From: Fluviispira multicolorata
Lineage (GTDB): Bacteria; Bdellovibrionota_B; Oligoflexia; Silvanigrellales; Silvanigrellaceae
Length of the DNA stretch: 64,000 nt
Assembly (NCBI RefSeq): GCF_009208585.1
Contig: NZ_WFLN01000007.1
Coordinates: 344,766 to 408,765 of the forward strand
Direction: 5' to 3'
The notes below the pieces were generated by a model that was not told where the DNA came from, made no database searches, and worked only from the letters and a program-made list of their open reading frames with translations. Shown here in pieces: positions 17,795 through 27,604 of the stretch; positions within the stretch are counted from its first letter, which is position 1, and each line of letters opens with the position of its first letter. The position numbers and the translations under genes were made by a program.

Positions 17795-18660
17795 CAAATA
17801 TGATGTCTTCTCCGCTGATATTCGTTATCATTTTTCATAATTTCGGCATGCTTTTTTGCCAATTGAGTGGTTGGAACAGATGGGTGTAAATGATGAACTA
17901 GGTGATAGCAGTCGGATCTTGGAAAAAAAATCCAATTTAAGAACGAAATTGAAAAGATATGATTTCGTGATTTAAATTCTACTTTCTCTTTGAAATATAT
18001 AGCACCATGATCAAGATAATCAGATAAAAGTTTTAACATTTGATAACTAGAAAGAAAGGGTATGATAAGAAAGAAGATTAAATTTATGAATCCAATTATA
18101 AAGCCTAAAAATAATAAGAAAAAAGAATAATAGAAGATTTTATAGAGTTTTGAATAATTAATATCTTTAAAAATATTATTTACTTTTGATAATAAAAACC
18201 AGCTTTTTGGTGAAAATATAATAGAAAAAATATTTATCAATTTAAGATTGTCTTTTTTAAAAAGACCTATCTTTTGTCTTTCCTTAAAATCTTCATCTCT
18301 TAGAGGATCGCCTAAAAATCGATGGTGCGAAAAGTGATCTTTTTTATAGGAATTAAAGTCTGAAAAATCAAGAAAACATAAGAATTTCCCTATTTTTATG
18401 TTATCTTTTCTTTTGGGAACAAATGTGTTATGTGAGCATTCATGAATAATGTTTCCAAGGGCACGCATGCGTGTGCCTATGAAAAATATGCTAAAAATTG
18501 CAATTATTATTTTAAAGATCCAGTGCCCATTATAATTATTAAAAATGTAAATTGGGAAGAGAATTAAAAATAATTGCCATGTAATTACAAATAATCCAAT
18601 ATATAGATTTACGCATGCTGAGTGTGAATGTGAATGAGTGAAATTTTCTTTTGTAATCAT
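17791..18660 (-). CDS. Membrane fatty acid desaturase-family protein
   Basis: A 289-residue membrane di-iron enzyme with three histidine boxes: HECSH at 73-77, DHFSHHR with H109, H112 and H113, and HLVHH at 253-257. Hydrophobic segments lie at about 18-62 and 160-205. These features define the fatty acid desaturase/hydroxylase superfamily, which inserts double bonds into acyl chains (some members hydroxylate or act on carotenoids). The short N-terminus is His-rich (HSHSHSACV). Substrate unknown. The 236 bases before the gene to 18896 are AT-rich with nothing I can identify. Confidence 0.85.
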   Translation of the reverse strand: MITKENFTHSHSHSACVNLYIGLFVITWQLFLILFPIYIFNNYNGHWIFKIIIAIFSIFFIGTRMRALGNIIHECSHNTFVPKRKDNIKIGKFLCFLDFSDFNSYKKDHFSHHRFLGDPLRDEDFKERQKIGLFKKDNLKLINIFSIIFSPKSWFLLSKVNNIFKDINYSKLYKIFYYSFFLLFLGFIIGFINLIFFLIIPFLSSYQMLKLLSDYLDHGAIYFKEKVEFKSRNHIFSISFLNWIFFPRSDCYHLVHHLHPSVPTTQLAKKHAEIMKNDNEYQRRRHHIC

Positions 18661-18896
18661 AAAAAAACCAATAATAATAGACCTAAAATAATTGTAATAG
18701 CGATTCTTTTATAAAGAAAAGATAGCTACCCAAAAAACAATTTATACCTAATAAAAAAAAATCAAAATGTCAGCATTTTCTATTTTGTTTTCTAAATTAA
18801 GCATAAGTGTTAGGAATTATTATTACAAGATAAATTCTTTGACCCTGTCTTCTGATTTCTTAATGAATACATGACCAAAGAATCATATTAATTTAA

Positions 18897-20273
18897 TTAT
18901 CTCTTAAGATTAATAATTTCTTCTAACATCGTATCTGTCGTCGTAATAGCTTTTGAGTTCGCCTGAAAACCACGTTGAGTTAAAATCATATCCACGAATT
19001 GTTGAGCAAGATCTACGTTTGATTCCTCTAAGCTCGCTGAATAAATACTTCCTCGAGATGATGTTTGCGGTAGACCTATACGCGCTTCTCCGGCTTTAGG
19101 TGTAGTTATCCAATTGTTACGTCCGACTTTTTGTAAACCATGATTGTTTGGAAAAGTAGCAAGCGCCATGGCTCCAAGGCGTCTTTCCAAACCATTTGTG
19201 TAAGTTCCACGTATCATGCCATCCAAATCAATTTTAATGGTTTTCAAATAACCCGCTTCATAGCCATCTTGAGAGTGGAAGGAAATACCTGATCTTGCAG
19301 CAATACTTGTAGACCCTTGTGCTCCAAGGACATAATCTTCTTCAATAGTTGGGCCAAAGTTAAATTGAAGTTTTTGAGGGCGTGCTCCATTGACGAATTG
19401 CACGTCAAATGCGTCTGTTTTACTCACTATATCAATGCCAACGGGAATTCCTGCTTTTGTTAAAAAGGGTAAAATAGGTTTGCCATCTTCGTCGAATTCG
19501 ACACGTCCATTTGCAATAACTGCCGGTAAAACTTTTCCTCTATCATTGCGCTGTGGATCTGTTGAGACTTCCTGGCCATCCACAGTGGCATACCAATCCC
19601 AAGCATTTTTATCTTGATCTGGAGATTTAACGTAATAAATAACTGCTTGGCGCCCATAGCCAAAGTTGTCAAAAATTGTCACTGCACTGGCAAAATTTGA
19701 GGTGTCCAGTGGGCGTGAAAGATCAAATTCATCGAGAGGTGTTCTATCTCTCACATCTAGATTTGCCACTACATTTACTATTGAAGTTGCTCTAGGAGGG
19801 AGCACGTTGCTAATAATTTGCAGGTCTGACATTTTTACACTTAACCGATTGTTGCTATCAGGGTCAGGCATGAATCCCTGTACTCGACTGCCCGTTGGAT
19901 CTGTTAATTTACCATCTCGGTCAAAGCGAAAGCTCCCTTGGCGCGTGAAAAACATTCCATTTGATTCTTTCACTTCAGCCATTTCATTTTTTATAATGAA
20001 GAAACCCTCACCTTGGACACTTAAGTCAGTAATTTGACCCGTATTTGTCAGAGCGCCTTGATTAAAGAGCGTTGTAATATTTCTGAGTCGAGAACCACGG
20101 CCTAATTGCGAACGCTCATTTAAAGTAACGGCAAACATATCTTCAAATTCAGCTCTGTCTGTTTTAAATGATTTTGTGTTAGCGTTGGCGATGTTGTTGG
20201 CAACAACTGACATTCCGTCTGCGTTGGAGCCTAATCCCGAAACTGCACTAAATAAGGCATAATTTATTGGCAT
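18897..20273 (-). CDS. flgE: Flagellar hook protein FlgE
   Basis: The 458-residue protein begins MPINYALFSAVSGLGSNADG and continues VVANNIANANTKSFK, the classic rod/hook N-terminal motif. The second conserved block is TDLSVQGEGFFII and the C-terminal block reads NVDLAQQFVDMILTQRGFQA. Both termini form the coiled coils of the D0 domain. FlgE polymers form the hook joining rod and filament. Length is in the usual range and argues against FlgF or FlgG. It is the last gene of fliK-flgD-flgE on the minus strand, 28 bases after flgD. No clear terminator was found behind it. Confidence 0.94.
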   Translation of the reverse strand: MPINYALFSAVSGLGSNADGMSVVANNIANANTKSFKTDRAEFEDMFAVTLNERSQLGRGSRLRNITTLFNQGALTNTGQITDLSVQGEGFFIIKNEMAEVKESNGMFFTRQGSFRFDRDGKLTDPTGSRVQGFMPDPDSNNRLSVKMSDLQIISNVLPPRATSIVNVVANLDVRDRTPLDEFDLSRPLDTSNFASAVTIFDNFGYGRQAVIYYVKSPDQDKNAWDWYATVDGQEVSTDPQRNDRGKVLPAVIANGRVEFDEDGKPILPFLTKAGIPVGIDIVSKTDAFDVQFVNGARPQKLQFNFGPTIEEDYVLGAQGSTSIAARSGISFHSQDGYEAGYLKTIKIDLDGMIRGTYTNGLERRLGAMALATFPNNHGLQKVGRNNWITTPKAGEARIGLPQTSSRGSIYSASLEESNVDLAQQFVDMILTQRGFQANSKAITTTDTMLEEIINLKR

Positions 20274-20301
20274 GACACATGTCCTCTTTCAATAAATGAA
20301 T

Positions 20302-21780
20302 TCAGTAAGCTCGACCGTTGATTCCTGCCACCGGGGGAGGTCCTCCATATTTTTGCGGAGAAATTTGTGGAGGCATATCCGCTGATTTCTTTTGCATGTC
20401 TGATCTTGGAACAGGATTATTTGGAGATGTAAAAACCTCTTTTGCTCCTGCATTGTCAACGGATTTTGGTGCTTGACGTGGCATAAGTCTTTGCGGCTCC
20501 CCATTTGGTGGAGAATTTAAATTAGTCATTTGCGGAGGCATTTTTAGAGGAGGCGGAAAGCTTTGTGGATTGGGTGCATTCTGCATTTGTGGAGGCATCA
20601 TGCGTTGCTGTTCAGCCATATTTTGTGGACTGGGTGCATTCTGCATTTGTGGAGGCATCATGCGTTGTTGTTCAGCTATATTTTGTGGATTGGGTGCATT
20701 CTGCATTTGTGGAGGTATCATGCGTTGCTGTTCAGCTATATTTTGTGGATTGGGTGCATTTTGATTTTCAGGCATTCCATTTAAAGTTGGGATTTGTCCT
20801 TTATTTTGTTGAGGGTTTTTATTTAAAGGATCGTCTGCTTTTTGAATACCTTGTTCATTATATAATTTCTGTCCAATTGGATTCGTTGGTTTTGTTACCT
20901 TAGTTAATTCTTCTGGGTTTCTAATAGCAACTATTTTGCTTGGATCAGCTGTACCTAAATTCGTATCTAATTTCCCGCCGCTTAAAATATCTGTAATTCC
21001 TTCAACCTTAGCGACATAAGAAAGTTTTGTGGTCATTGGCTTACCTTCATCAGTCGAAGCAAGCACATTAAATTTATAATTTCCTGGCACCACAGGAGTT
21101 CCTTTGTCATTCAATCCATTCCATGTAATTTTATGTGCGCCCGCTTGTTTTGGACCAAGTGGAATACTTCTAACTAATTTTGCCTGTTCATCTCTAATTT
21201 CAACCACAGTATTTCCTGCAGGTGAATCAAGTTCAAATTTTGCACTTGATATTTTACCATCTTCAGTTATTTTTAATTGATCACCTTGCAGTTCAATGTC
21301 TTTTCCTAAATATTGAGATAATTTCTCTGCTTTAGAGTCATTTTGCATTTTCTTCATTTCTGTTAAAACTTTATTAACTCCCATAAGCTGTTCAACGGTA
21401 TTAAATTGTGCCATTTGGGAAGCCATTTCAAAGTGTTCCATTGGCTTACTTGGATCTTGGTACTTTAATTGAGTCACAAGTAAATTTAAATAGTCATCTC
21501 TTTCAAGTTTATTTTTTGCTTTATCTTGTTTTTTCCCAGTTACTTTTTCGAGTTGCTGTCTAAATTCTCGATCATTTTTTGTTTCACCGAGGCGAAAGTC
21601 ACCACTTGCAGCCGCTTTTTCTTTTTCAAGTTCAGCTTGTTTTTCAAAGTTTGACTCTACAATCATTTTTTCAAAATTTGGTGAGTCTTCTCCTTTTTCA
21701 ACTTTTAGTCCACTTTCTTTTGGTGGCTCTGCATTTCTATCAGGTACTTTAACTGGTCCTCTTGTTTCTCCAAGTATCAT
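20302..21780 (-). CDS. flgD: Flagellar hook capping/assembly protein FlgD with long repeat tail
   Basis: The 492-residue protein is about twice the usual FlgD length. The conserved core spans roughly residues 92-265: LERDDYLNLLVTQLKYQDP then MASQMAQFNTVEQLMGV, followed by a FlgD Ig-like/tudor region with ITWNGLNDKGTPVVPGNYKF. FlgD caps the growing hook and is discarded on completion. The N-terminal 90 residues are charged and low in complexity. Beyond residue 300 comes a Pro/Gln/Asn-rich tail with three 20-residue repeats at 341-400 and a decayed fourth. The tail's role is unknown. Confidence 0.92.
   Translation of the reverse strand: MILGETRGPVKVPDRNAEPPKESGLKVEKGEDSPNFEKMIVESNFEKQAELEKEKAAASGDFRLGETKNDREFRQQLEKVTGKKQDKAKNKLERDDYLNLLVTQLKYQDPSKPMEHFEMASQMAQFNTVEQLMGVNKVLTEMKKMQNDSKAEKLSQYLGKDIELQGDQLKITEDGKISSAKFELDSPAGNTVVEIRDEQAKLVRSIPLGPKQAGAHKITWNGLNDKGTPVVPGNYKFNVLASTDEGKPMTTKLSYVAKVEGITDILSGGKLDTNLGTADPSKIVAIRNPEELTKVTKPTNPIGQKLYNEQGIQKADDPLNKNPQQNKGQIPTLNGMPENQNAPNPQNIAEQQRMIPPQMQNAPNPQNIAEQQRMMPPQMQNAPSPQNMAEQQRMMPPQMQNAPNPQSFPPPLKMPPQMTNLNSPPNGEPQRLMPRQAPKSVDNAGAKEVFTSPNNPVPRSDMQKKSADMPPQISPQKYGGPPPVAGINGRAY
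20581..20760 (-). repeat. Three 60-base in-frame tandem repeats in flgD
   Basis: Three near-identical 60-base units encode the 20-residue unit NAPNPQNIAEQQRMMPPQMQ; a degenerate fourth unit reaches 20521. The unit length is a multiple of three, so copy-number change would alter only the tail length. The high identity suggests recent expansion by slippage. Confidence 0.92.
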
Positions 21781-21818
21781 ATTTCACTCCATTTGTAATA
21801 TTAATCATAATAAAACAT

Positions 21819-24029
21819 TTAAGCTAAAACTTTAATAGATCCATTTGCACCACGTTGAATATTTGTTAATGAATTTTTTTCCACTTTTTTAAAGTTATCA
21901 GTCTTATTGCTGCTACTAGTATTTTGATAAGGATTTATTTTTAAATCATTTTCTTGATTCTGGAAAAATTTTTGATTGTTTTGATTTGTAAATGAATTTG
22001 TGAAACCTTGGTTTGCATTTTGATTGTTTGAGTTATTATCTGAATTATGATTTGATTGTTGTTGAGAGCTAAAATGACCGCCCGAATTTAGGTTTGATTG
22101 AGAAGATTTTTCTGTAATAGATACCTTTATATCTGTAAGTGTAATATTTTGCACTTCAAGAGATTTTTTTAGAGTGTCCGTTCCGTTTTCAATTATATTT
22201 TTTAATTCTCTATTTGAAGTTTTAATTTCCATAGACACTGAATTGTCTTTTTTCATTTGGATATTGAGTTCAATTTGACCAAGCTTATCATCCTGAATTT
22301 GAACTTTTGCAGTTCCACCACCTCTTGCTTGTAATTGTTCTGAAAGATCAATTGCTTTTCTAGTTGCAACGCTCACAATGGGTGCTGAAAAGTCAGCCTT
22401 GCTTTTTTCAGAAACAACGATAGGTGTTTTTTCTTGACTTGAAATATTCTTTTCTAAAGAAAATGTTTTGTCATCAAGATTCTTTTTATCTTCTGAAAAT
22501 TTCTCTTCTTTTTTAAATGAATTATCAGAATGAGACATTTGCATTGAAGACTCGTTGCGCTTAAAATTATTTTCTTTCGGCAGTTCTATTTTACTTTTTT
22601 CAGTGAGTGTGTCTTTGTTATCTTTTAAGTTATTGTCAAAAATTTTCTTTGTCACTTCTTTTACTTCGGGTATTTCTTTATCAGATTTTATTTCTTTCTT
22701 TGAATCTTTTTCTATAGTTGTTATGCTCTGATTTTTCTCGTCATTTTTAAGAGTTTCATTTTCACCTAATTTGGGTAATTCAAGTTTTTTTTCTTGCGCT
22801 TTATTTTCTTGTGGTAAAATTTGTATTGTAACAACTTCTTCAATATCATATGTTGCAACGTCTGCTTTTACTTTTTTTGGATTAATTGTTATAACTTGTA
22901 AGTTATTGTCAATTTTAGGAAGTATTTCTTCGCTTGTAAAATCTATATTTTTATTTTGAAAATTATCTTTTAATATACTGAATAAATTTGGTTTTTCAGG
23001 TGAGGTCTCTGCTTTAATCAATTGGGGTTGAACGATCACTTCCTCTTGTTCAAATAAAGCTTTTTTAATATATAAACTTTCAGATTTATTTGGATCTTTA
23101 TTGTTTTGAATAAGACTTAAAGATTGAATATCTTCAGTTTTACTGTTTATATGATTTTCAATTATCTGATTTTTTTGAACATCATTTTTTGATTCAAGTA
23201 CGGATTCTTTTTTACTAAGAGGAAGGATTTTTTCATTTTTATTTATTATAAATTTGCTGCTTTCATTATCTTTATTTATTTCATATTCTTCAATATTTTC
23301 TATTTCAATTTTAGTATCAGGAAAAAAATCTTTAACTGCATCTTTTAATTTTTCTAAATTACTTGTGCTTTTTATAATAACGTTAAGCTCTTCATTTTCA
23401 ACTATACTTAGATTGATGCTATTGCTTTGTGGTAAAATATTTTTTTCTACATTTACGACTCTATTCTGATTTTCTTCTAAATAAATATTTTCATTTTTTA
23501 GCAAAGGTAGGATTAAATTTTTATTATCAAATAAACTTGTTTCATTGAGATCTAATTTGTTTTCATCTTTTTTTAAAATAGGTATAGCTTCATTAAAAAG
23601 TGAAAAATTTGGTTTTTGAAACAATTCTTCTATCATATTGCTTGCAACTCGAACCCCATCTGATTTTGGAGTGACCATTTGAAAATTTTCATATTTTTGG
23701 GTGGATGAAAAGAAAAAATTTGGAAAATAAGAATAATTTGGGATGATTTCGTCTTCTTTCTTTTCTTTTATATCACCTTGTTTGGTTAAATTTTGTTTTT
23801 GGGGGGAAGATGTATTTTCTTTATCTCTGTCTTTATCTTTATCATTCACTTCTGTTTTTTCGTTTTCTTGGCATGACTTATCGAAAAACTTTTTAAAGGA
23901 TGAGGTTTCTTTATCTGAGTGAGGAGCATCCATTTTAGGCTTTTTGAGTTCGTTCGTTTCTGCTTGATTTGTTTGAGGCGGACTGGGATCTGGAATAAAA
24001 ACATCTGTACGTACAAGTCCTGAAAGCAT
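21819..24029 (-). CDS. fliK: Flagellar hook-length control protein FliK
   Basis: The 736-residue protein has the FliK layout: a long, low-complexity hydrophilic N-terminal ruler rich in Lys, Glu, Asn and Ser, then a compact C-terminal Flg_hook domain at about residues 565-655 (DLSEQLQARGGGTAKVQIQ; LGQIELNIQMKKDNSV; SLEVQNITLTDIKVSI). A Gln/Asn-rich tail follows. FliK measures the hook and switches export from hook to filament proteins by contacting FlhB. It lies 38 bases before flgD. The ruler part is unusually long and repeats no exact motif. Confidence 0.9.
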   Translation of the reverse strand: MLSGLVRTDVFIPDPSPPQTNQAETNELKKPKMDAPHSDKETSSFKKFFDKSCQENEKTEVNDKDKDRDKENTSSPQKQNLTKQGDIKEKKEDEIIPNYSYFPNFFFSSTQKYENFQMVTPKSDGVRVASNMIEELFQKPNFSLFNEAIPILKKDENKLDLNETSLFDNKNLILPLLKNENIYLEENQNRVVNVEKNILPQSNSINLSIVENEELNVIIKSTSNLEKLKDAVKDFFPDTKIEIENIEEYEINKDNESSKFIINKNEKILPLSKKESVLESKNDVQKNQIIENHINSKTEDIQSLSLIQNNKDPNKSESLYIKKALFEQEEVIVQPQLIKAETSPEKPNLFSILKDNFQNKNIDFTSEEILPKIDNNLQVITINPKKVKADVATYDIEEVVTIQILPQENKAQEKKLELPKLGENETLKNDEKNQSITTIEKDSKKEIKSDKEIPEVKEVTKKIFDNNLKDNKDTLTEKSKIELPKENNFKRNESSMQMSHSDNSFKKEEKFSEDKKNLDDKTFSLEKNISSQEKTPIVVSEKSKADFSAPIVSVATRKAIDLSEQLQARGGGTAKVQIQDDKLGQIELNIQMKKDNSVSMEIKTSNRELKNIIENGTDTLKKSLEVQNITLTDIKVSITEKSSQSNLNSGGHFSSQQQSNHNSDNNSNNQNANQGFTNSFTNQNNQKFFQNQENDLKINPYQNTSSSNKTDNFKKVEKNSLTNIQRGANGSIKVLA

Positions 24030-24443
24030 GAAGCCGCTCCTTTTTATTTTCTCTTGAGTTTTGCTTCTTCTTATGAACTTTAGCGCATTATTTTTATAAA
24101 CTTGAGCTTAAATCTTGCATGATTTTACTTTTCTGGCTTGGGAACTTCAGTTTAAATATGTCAATAATTCCTGAGGCTAAAATGTAGTTTAAAAATCAGT
24201 AGATTTTAAATACCCTTTGTAAATTAAACTATTGGGGTCAAGAGACGGCTTTTCTAGCGCACTTTTGCAGTGTAAATGTTTAACTTTATAAGGACTTTTG
24301 ACCTATAAAAAAAGGTTGACTTTGACAGGGAAGCTCACTAATGTGTGGAGCTTGCAAAAAGGCGACTTTATGCACACTTTTTCTTGTGCCAAATAGAATA
24401 AGTGTAAGGAAAACAGACGGATACATACAAGGAAAGGTTTCGT
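24030..24443 (+). promoter_or_regulatory. Intergenic region with promoter for rpsL-rpsG
   Basis: These 414 bases separate divergent fliK and rpsL. A good sigma-70-type promoter reads TTGACT at 24316-24321, a 17-base spacer, then TAATGT at 24339-24344, which leaves a leader of roughly 90 bases before rpsL. A second TTGACA begins at 24322. The rpsL ribosome site is AAGGAAAGG at about 24430. I saw no tRNA or other gene here. Confidence 0.5.
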
Positions 24444-24857
24444 ATGCCAACTATTAACCAGCTTGTCGCGAGTGGTCGTACACCTAAGGCTTATCGCAGC
24501 AAGTCCCCAGCACTTAAAGAGTGCCCACAACGTCGTGGCGTTTGTACACGCGTTTATACAACAACACCTAAAAAGCCGAACTCTGCAATTCGTAAAGTTG
24601 CAAAAGTCCGTCTTACAACAGGTATTGAAGTTATTTCTTATATCCCAGGTGAAGGCCACAACCTTCAAGAACACTCCGTAGTTCTTGTTCGTGGCGGTCG
24701 TGTAAAAGACTTACCTGGTGTGCGTTACCACATTGTTCGTGGTGCACTTGACACAACCGGCGTTGCAAAACGTCGTCAATCTCGCTCACTTTATGGCGCA
24801 AAACGTCCTAAGGGAGGCGCTGCGGCTGCTGAACCTGCTAAAAAAGGTAAAAAGTAA
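24444..24857 (+). CDS. rpsL: 30S ribosomal protein S12
   Basis: The 137-residue protein begins [20 protein letters not shown] and contains [36 protein letters not shown] and [18 protein letters not shown], all diagnostic of S12. The lysine in PKKPNS is the wild-type residue at the streptomycin-resistance position. The tail [14 protein letters not shown] extends about a dozen residues past the usual 123-125. It opens the ribosomal pair rpsL-rpsG; in many bacteria fusA and tuf follow, but not here. Confidence 0.98.
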   Translation: MPTINQLVASGRTPKAYRSKSPALKECPQRRGVCTRVYTTTPKKPNSAIRKVAKVRLTTGIEVISYIPGEGHNLQEHSVVLVRGGRVKDLPGVRYHIVRGALDTTGVAKRRQSRSLYGAKRPKGGAAAAEPAKKGKK

Positions 24858-24963
24858 GTAACAGTTTACATTATAGGTGAGATTTGTTGCTCCCTGCCTG
24901 CAATATGGCCAACACGACAAACAGAAGCAAACAGTGTGTTCTGCTTTTGAGTAAAGGTTTCAA

Positions 24964-24988
24964 AGAAACTTTGAAGTTTCTCTTTTTT
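24964..24988 (+). terminator. Terminator-like hairpin between rpsL and rpsG
   Basis: Perfect arms AGAAACT (24964-24970) and AGTTTCT (24975-24981) enclose TTGA and are followed by CTTTTTT. It sits about 20 bases before the rpsG start, in a 147-base gap, so it may attenuate transcription or adjust the S12:S7 ratio. The stem is short and AT-rich. Confidence 0.4.
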
Positions 24989-25001
24989 AGAAGGAATTTA
25001 A

Positions 25002-25478
<477 letters not shown>

Positions 25479-25534
25479 TTTTAAACATCTGCAACCAGTT
25501 TGTTTTTCCTTGCAGTTTTTATTTGGCAAAAAAG

Positions 25535-25560
25535 GCTCCGCTTTGGCGGGGCTTTTTTTT
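25535..25560 (+). terminator. Intrinsic terminator of rpsL-rpsG
   Basis: Stem GCTCCGC (25535-25541), loop TTTG, stem GCGGGGC (25546-25552, one G-U pair), then eight T residues. It lies 57 bases after rpsG. From here to 25852 the sequence is extremely AT-rich and I see no gene; it should hold the promoter for the next operon. Confidence 0.85.
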
Positions 25561-25852
25561 ATTCTTTTTCAGAATCACTATTTTAAAAATTCTCTATTAC
25601 AAATAATAAAATGACAAGGATGTAAAATAATTACTTTTTGTAAATTTATAAAAGTCTATATTTTAGTTATTTATTTTACAAAAATATTATTAGTAATATT
25701 ATATAAAATAAACAATAAATATGTCTTATAATAAATTAATTTTGTAATAATTTATTATTTTTTACTTGAATTTTAAAACACAATATTTTAAAGAATACAT
25801 AATTTAGTTTTGTTTCAGAGTAATAACGCTGTTTAATGTAGGAGTTGTCACA

Positions 25853-26200
25853 ATGACTAAAAATGCTAAATTGACATTGCTTTTTTCTTCTCTTTTTCTC
25901 TCAAGTTCAGCTTTTGCGGGTGGACCTAATATTGTAAATAAATGTGCTTTTAAAGGAATAAATCATCCAGAAAACTCTAATGCCGTTATGTTTGATGAAG
26001 AGTGTGCAAATGCTTATGTGCTTCCGCCTGAAGTCGGTAAGGTCACTGTGAGTGCTGTTCAACAGAATTTAAATTTAGGCTTTTGCTCTACATTAAAAAT
26101 TGATCAAAACTCAGTTAGACAGAGTGCTTTAATTAGAGAAAGCATACGTTTAAAAATAAATAATATGAGAAAAGAACTCGATCCTTTGGAGAAGGAATAA
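25853..26200 (+). CDS. 5' part of a secreted protein gene, ended by an in-frame TAA
   Basis: The 115-residue frame starts MTKNAKLTLLFSSLFLSSSA, a clear signal peptide cleaved after AFA. The mature part has Cys residues (NKCAFKG, DEECANAY, GFCSTL) and turns helical near its end (RLKINNMRKELDPLEKE). The TAA at 26198-26200 is followed in exactly the same frame by a further 450 codons, and the helical, charged pattern continues across it. I read this as the front of one interrupted gene of about 566 codons (25853-27553). No family recognised. It could also be a genuine short secreted protein or a readthrough product. Confidence 0.6.
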   Translation: MTKNAKLTLLFSSLFLSSSAFAGGPNIVNKCAFKGINHPENSNAVMFDEECANAYVLPPEVGKVTVSAVQQNLNLGFCSTLKIDQNSVRQSALIRESIRLKINNMRKELDPLEKE

Positions 26201-26218
26201 GAAAATCTTTTTAAAATA

Positions 26219-27553
26219 TTGTCCACTAAAAAATTTGAAAATGAAGAAGCTTATAACAAATTTGAAGCGATAAAAATTAAAAAAGCAATACTTGGTATAG
26301 AGTTGGATACAGCAAGAAATAAGTATGAAGATTTGCTACGGTCTGAGCCAAACTCTCCTAAAACGGCTGAAGCTAAAAAACTTTTAGATACCCTTGTAGA
26401 AGATTATAGAACATTATTAGATTTTGAATACTATCCCGCAGAAAAAGAATTTAATAGAACATACAGAGAAGTTAAATTAGCTTCAGAGCAATACGACTAT
26501 ATTTTTAATAGATTTGAGGAATTATTAAAACCGTTGCAGAGCTTGCAAACAACAGCAGACAATATTGCAGCTGCTGCTCAAAATTCATATCAAAGATATG
26601 CTGTGCTTGAAGGTCTTTCAGCAAATCTCTTATTCAACGCAGATACAACAAATTTGGTGCAAAAATATCAAGAAATGAATAAGAATTTAAATATAGCGTG
26701 GCAGCCTATGCTCATAAAAAATGCGTTCTTTAATGCTTTCCTAAAAGAAAGTGATACTACGCCTGATACTACTTTTTCAGTCCTTATTGATGCTTCTATC
26801 CCCGGAGTGAGCTATCAAATGCTTAAAAATATAGATCCAAAAACTCCTTTACCTTTATTAAACGAAAAAGAGAGTAAACAAGATGAATTTTTCGGAAGTG
26901 CATCTGGTAGAGTAAAACTCAACCTTTTAGGAGGATGCACATATTATGACAATATCAATCAACCAGTGAAAGAAAATGATATAAATAATATTTCTGCAAA
27001 TATGACTTTGAATGTAAATTATACGTATCAAGTGAAAGGGAGAAGATCTTTTTCAGCAAAATATCATTTGTCTAACTTATACAGCAAAATCGAAAGTAAA
27101 ACGAGTTCAAGAGGGTGGTTTTCTACTTCATCCGCTCATTCCATAGTAGAAAATAACGAAACTTCTGATTGGTTTGAAATTAAATTTGATGGAGACAATG
27201 GAGAGTTTCAATACACGCCAAGAGAACAAAGTGATATTACGTTAGAACAAAAGAAACTCTTGTTTGATCGAGTTCTTATACTTTCTGCCAAGCAAAATGC
27301 AGGCTCTACTCCTCCAAGTATAATTCAACCACCCATTTCTGGGATTTTATATGCTGCTGGTAGGCTTGATAGATGTAATTATTATTACTGTCAGGTAGGT
27401 TCCTTTTTTATAGGCACAATTGGCTCAATTTTTGGCGGATCAAATGCGTCTTCTTATTTTAGATCTCAAGCAAACTTTTGGGCTGAAGATAGAGTAAGTG
27501 GTTACCAAATTTTAGATCGCTCAAATAAAGTAACATTTACAAGTAAATTATAA
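26219..27553 (+). CDS. 3' part of the interrupted secreted protein gene
   Basis: This frame continues that of 25853-26200 after one TAA. Its first possible start is TTG 26219, which lacks a ribosome site at the right distance and would give a 444-residue protein with no signal peptide. Residues 1-130 are coiled-coil-like (EEAYNKFEAIKIKKA onward, with a heptad pattern). The later part is beta-rich with a Gly/Ser/Thr-rich segment and Cys pairs (GGCTYYDN; RCNYYYCQ). The likely translation is from the upstream ATG, so this part may be unexpressed unless the stop is read through or is a sequencing error. Function unknown. Confidence 0.5.
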   Translation: MSTKKFENEEAYNKFEAIKIKKAILGIELDTARNKYEDLLRSEPNSPKTAEAKKLLDTLVEDYRTLLDFEYYPAEKEFNRTYREVKLASEQYDYIFNRFEELLKPLQSLQTTADNIAAAAQNSYQRYAVLEGLSANLLFNADTTNLVQKYQEMNKNLNIAWQPMLIKNAFFNAFLKESDTTPDTTFSVLIDASIPGVSYQMLKNIDPKTPLPLLNEKESKQDEFFGSASGRVKLNLLGGCTYYDNINQPVKENDINNISANMTLNVNYTYQVKGRRSFSAKYHLSNLYSKIESKTSSRGWFSTSSAHSIVENNETSDWFEIKFDGDNGEFQYTPREQSDITLEQKKLLFDRVLILSAKQNAGSTPPSIIQPPISGILYAAGRLDRCNYYYCQVGSFFIGTIGSIFGGSNASSYFRSQANFWAEDRVSGYQILDRSNKVTFTSKL

Positions 27554-27604
27554 TCTGTTATTGTGCTTAGAATAAAATCTAAGCACTCTTAAAAAGGTTA
27601 AACT

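Noticed and set aside
20521..20760. Tandem units considered as a CRISPR array
   Set aside because: Units are contiguous and coding, without spacers.
20563..20903. Three overlapping plus-strand open frames with repeated sequence
   Set aside because: They are antisense to the flgD repeat region; the tandem repeats keep all frames open. No ribosome sites.
24303..24674. Minus-strand 123-residue Cys-rich frame
   Set aside because: Antisense to rpsL and its leader; shadow frame.
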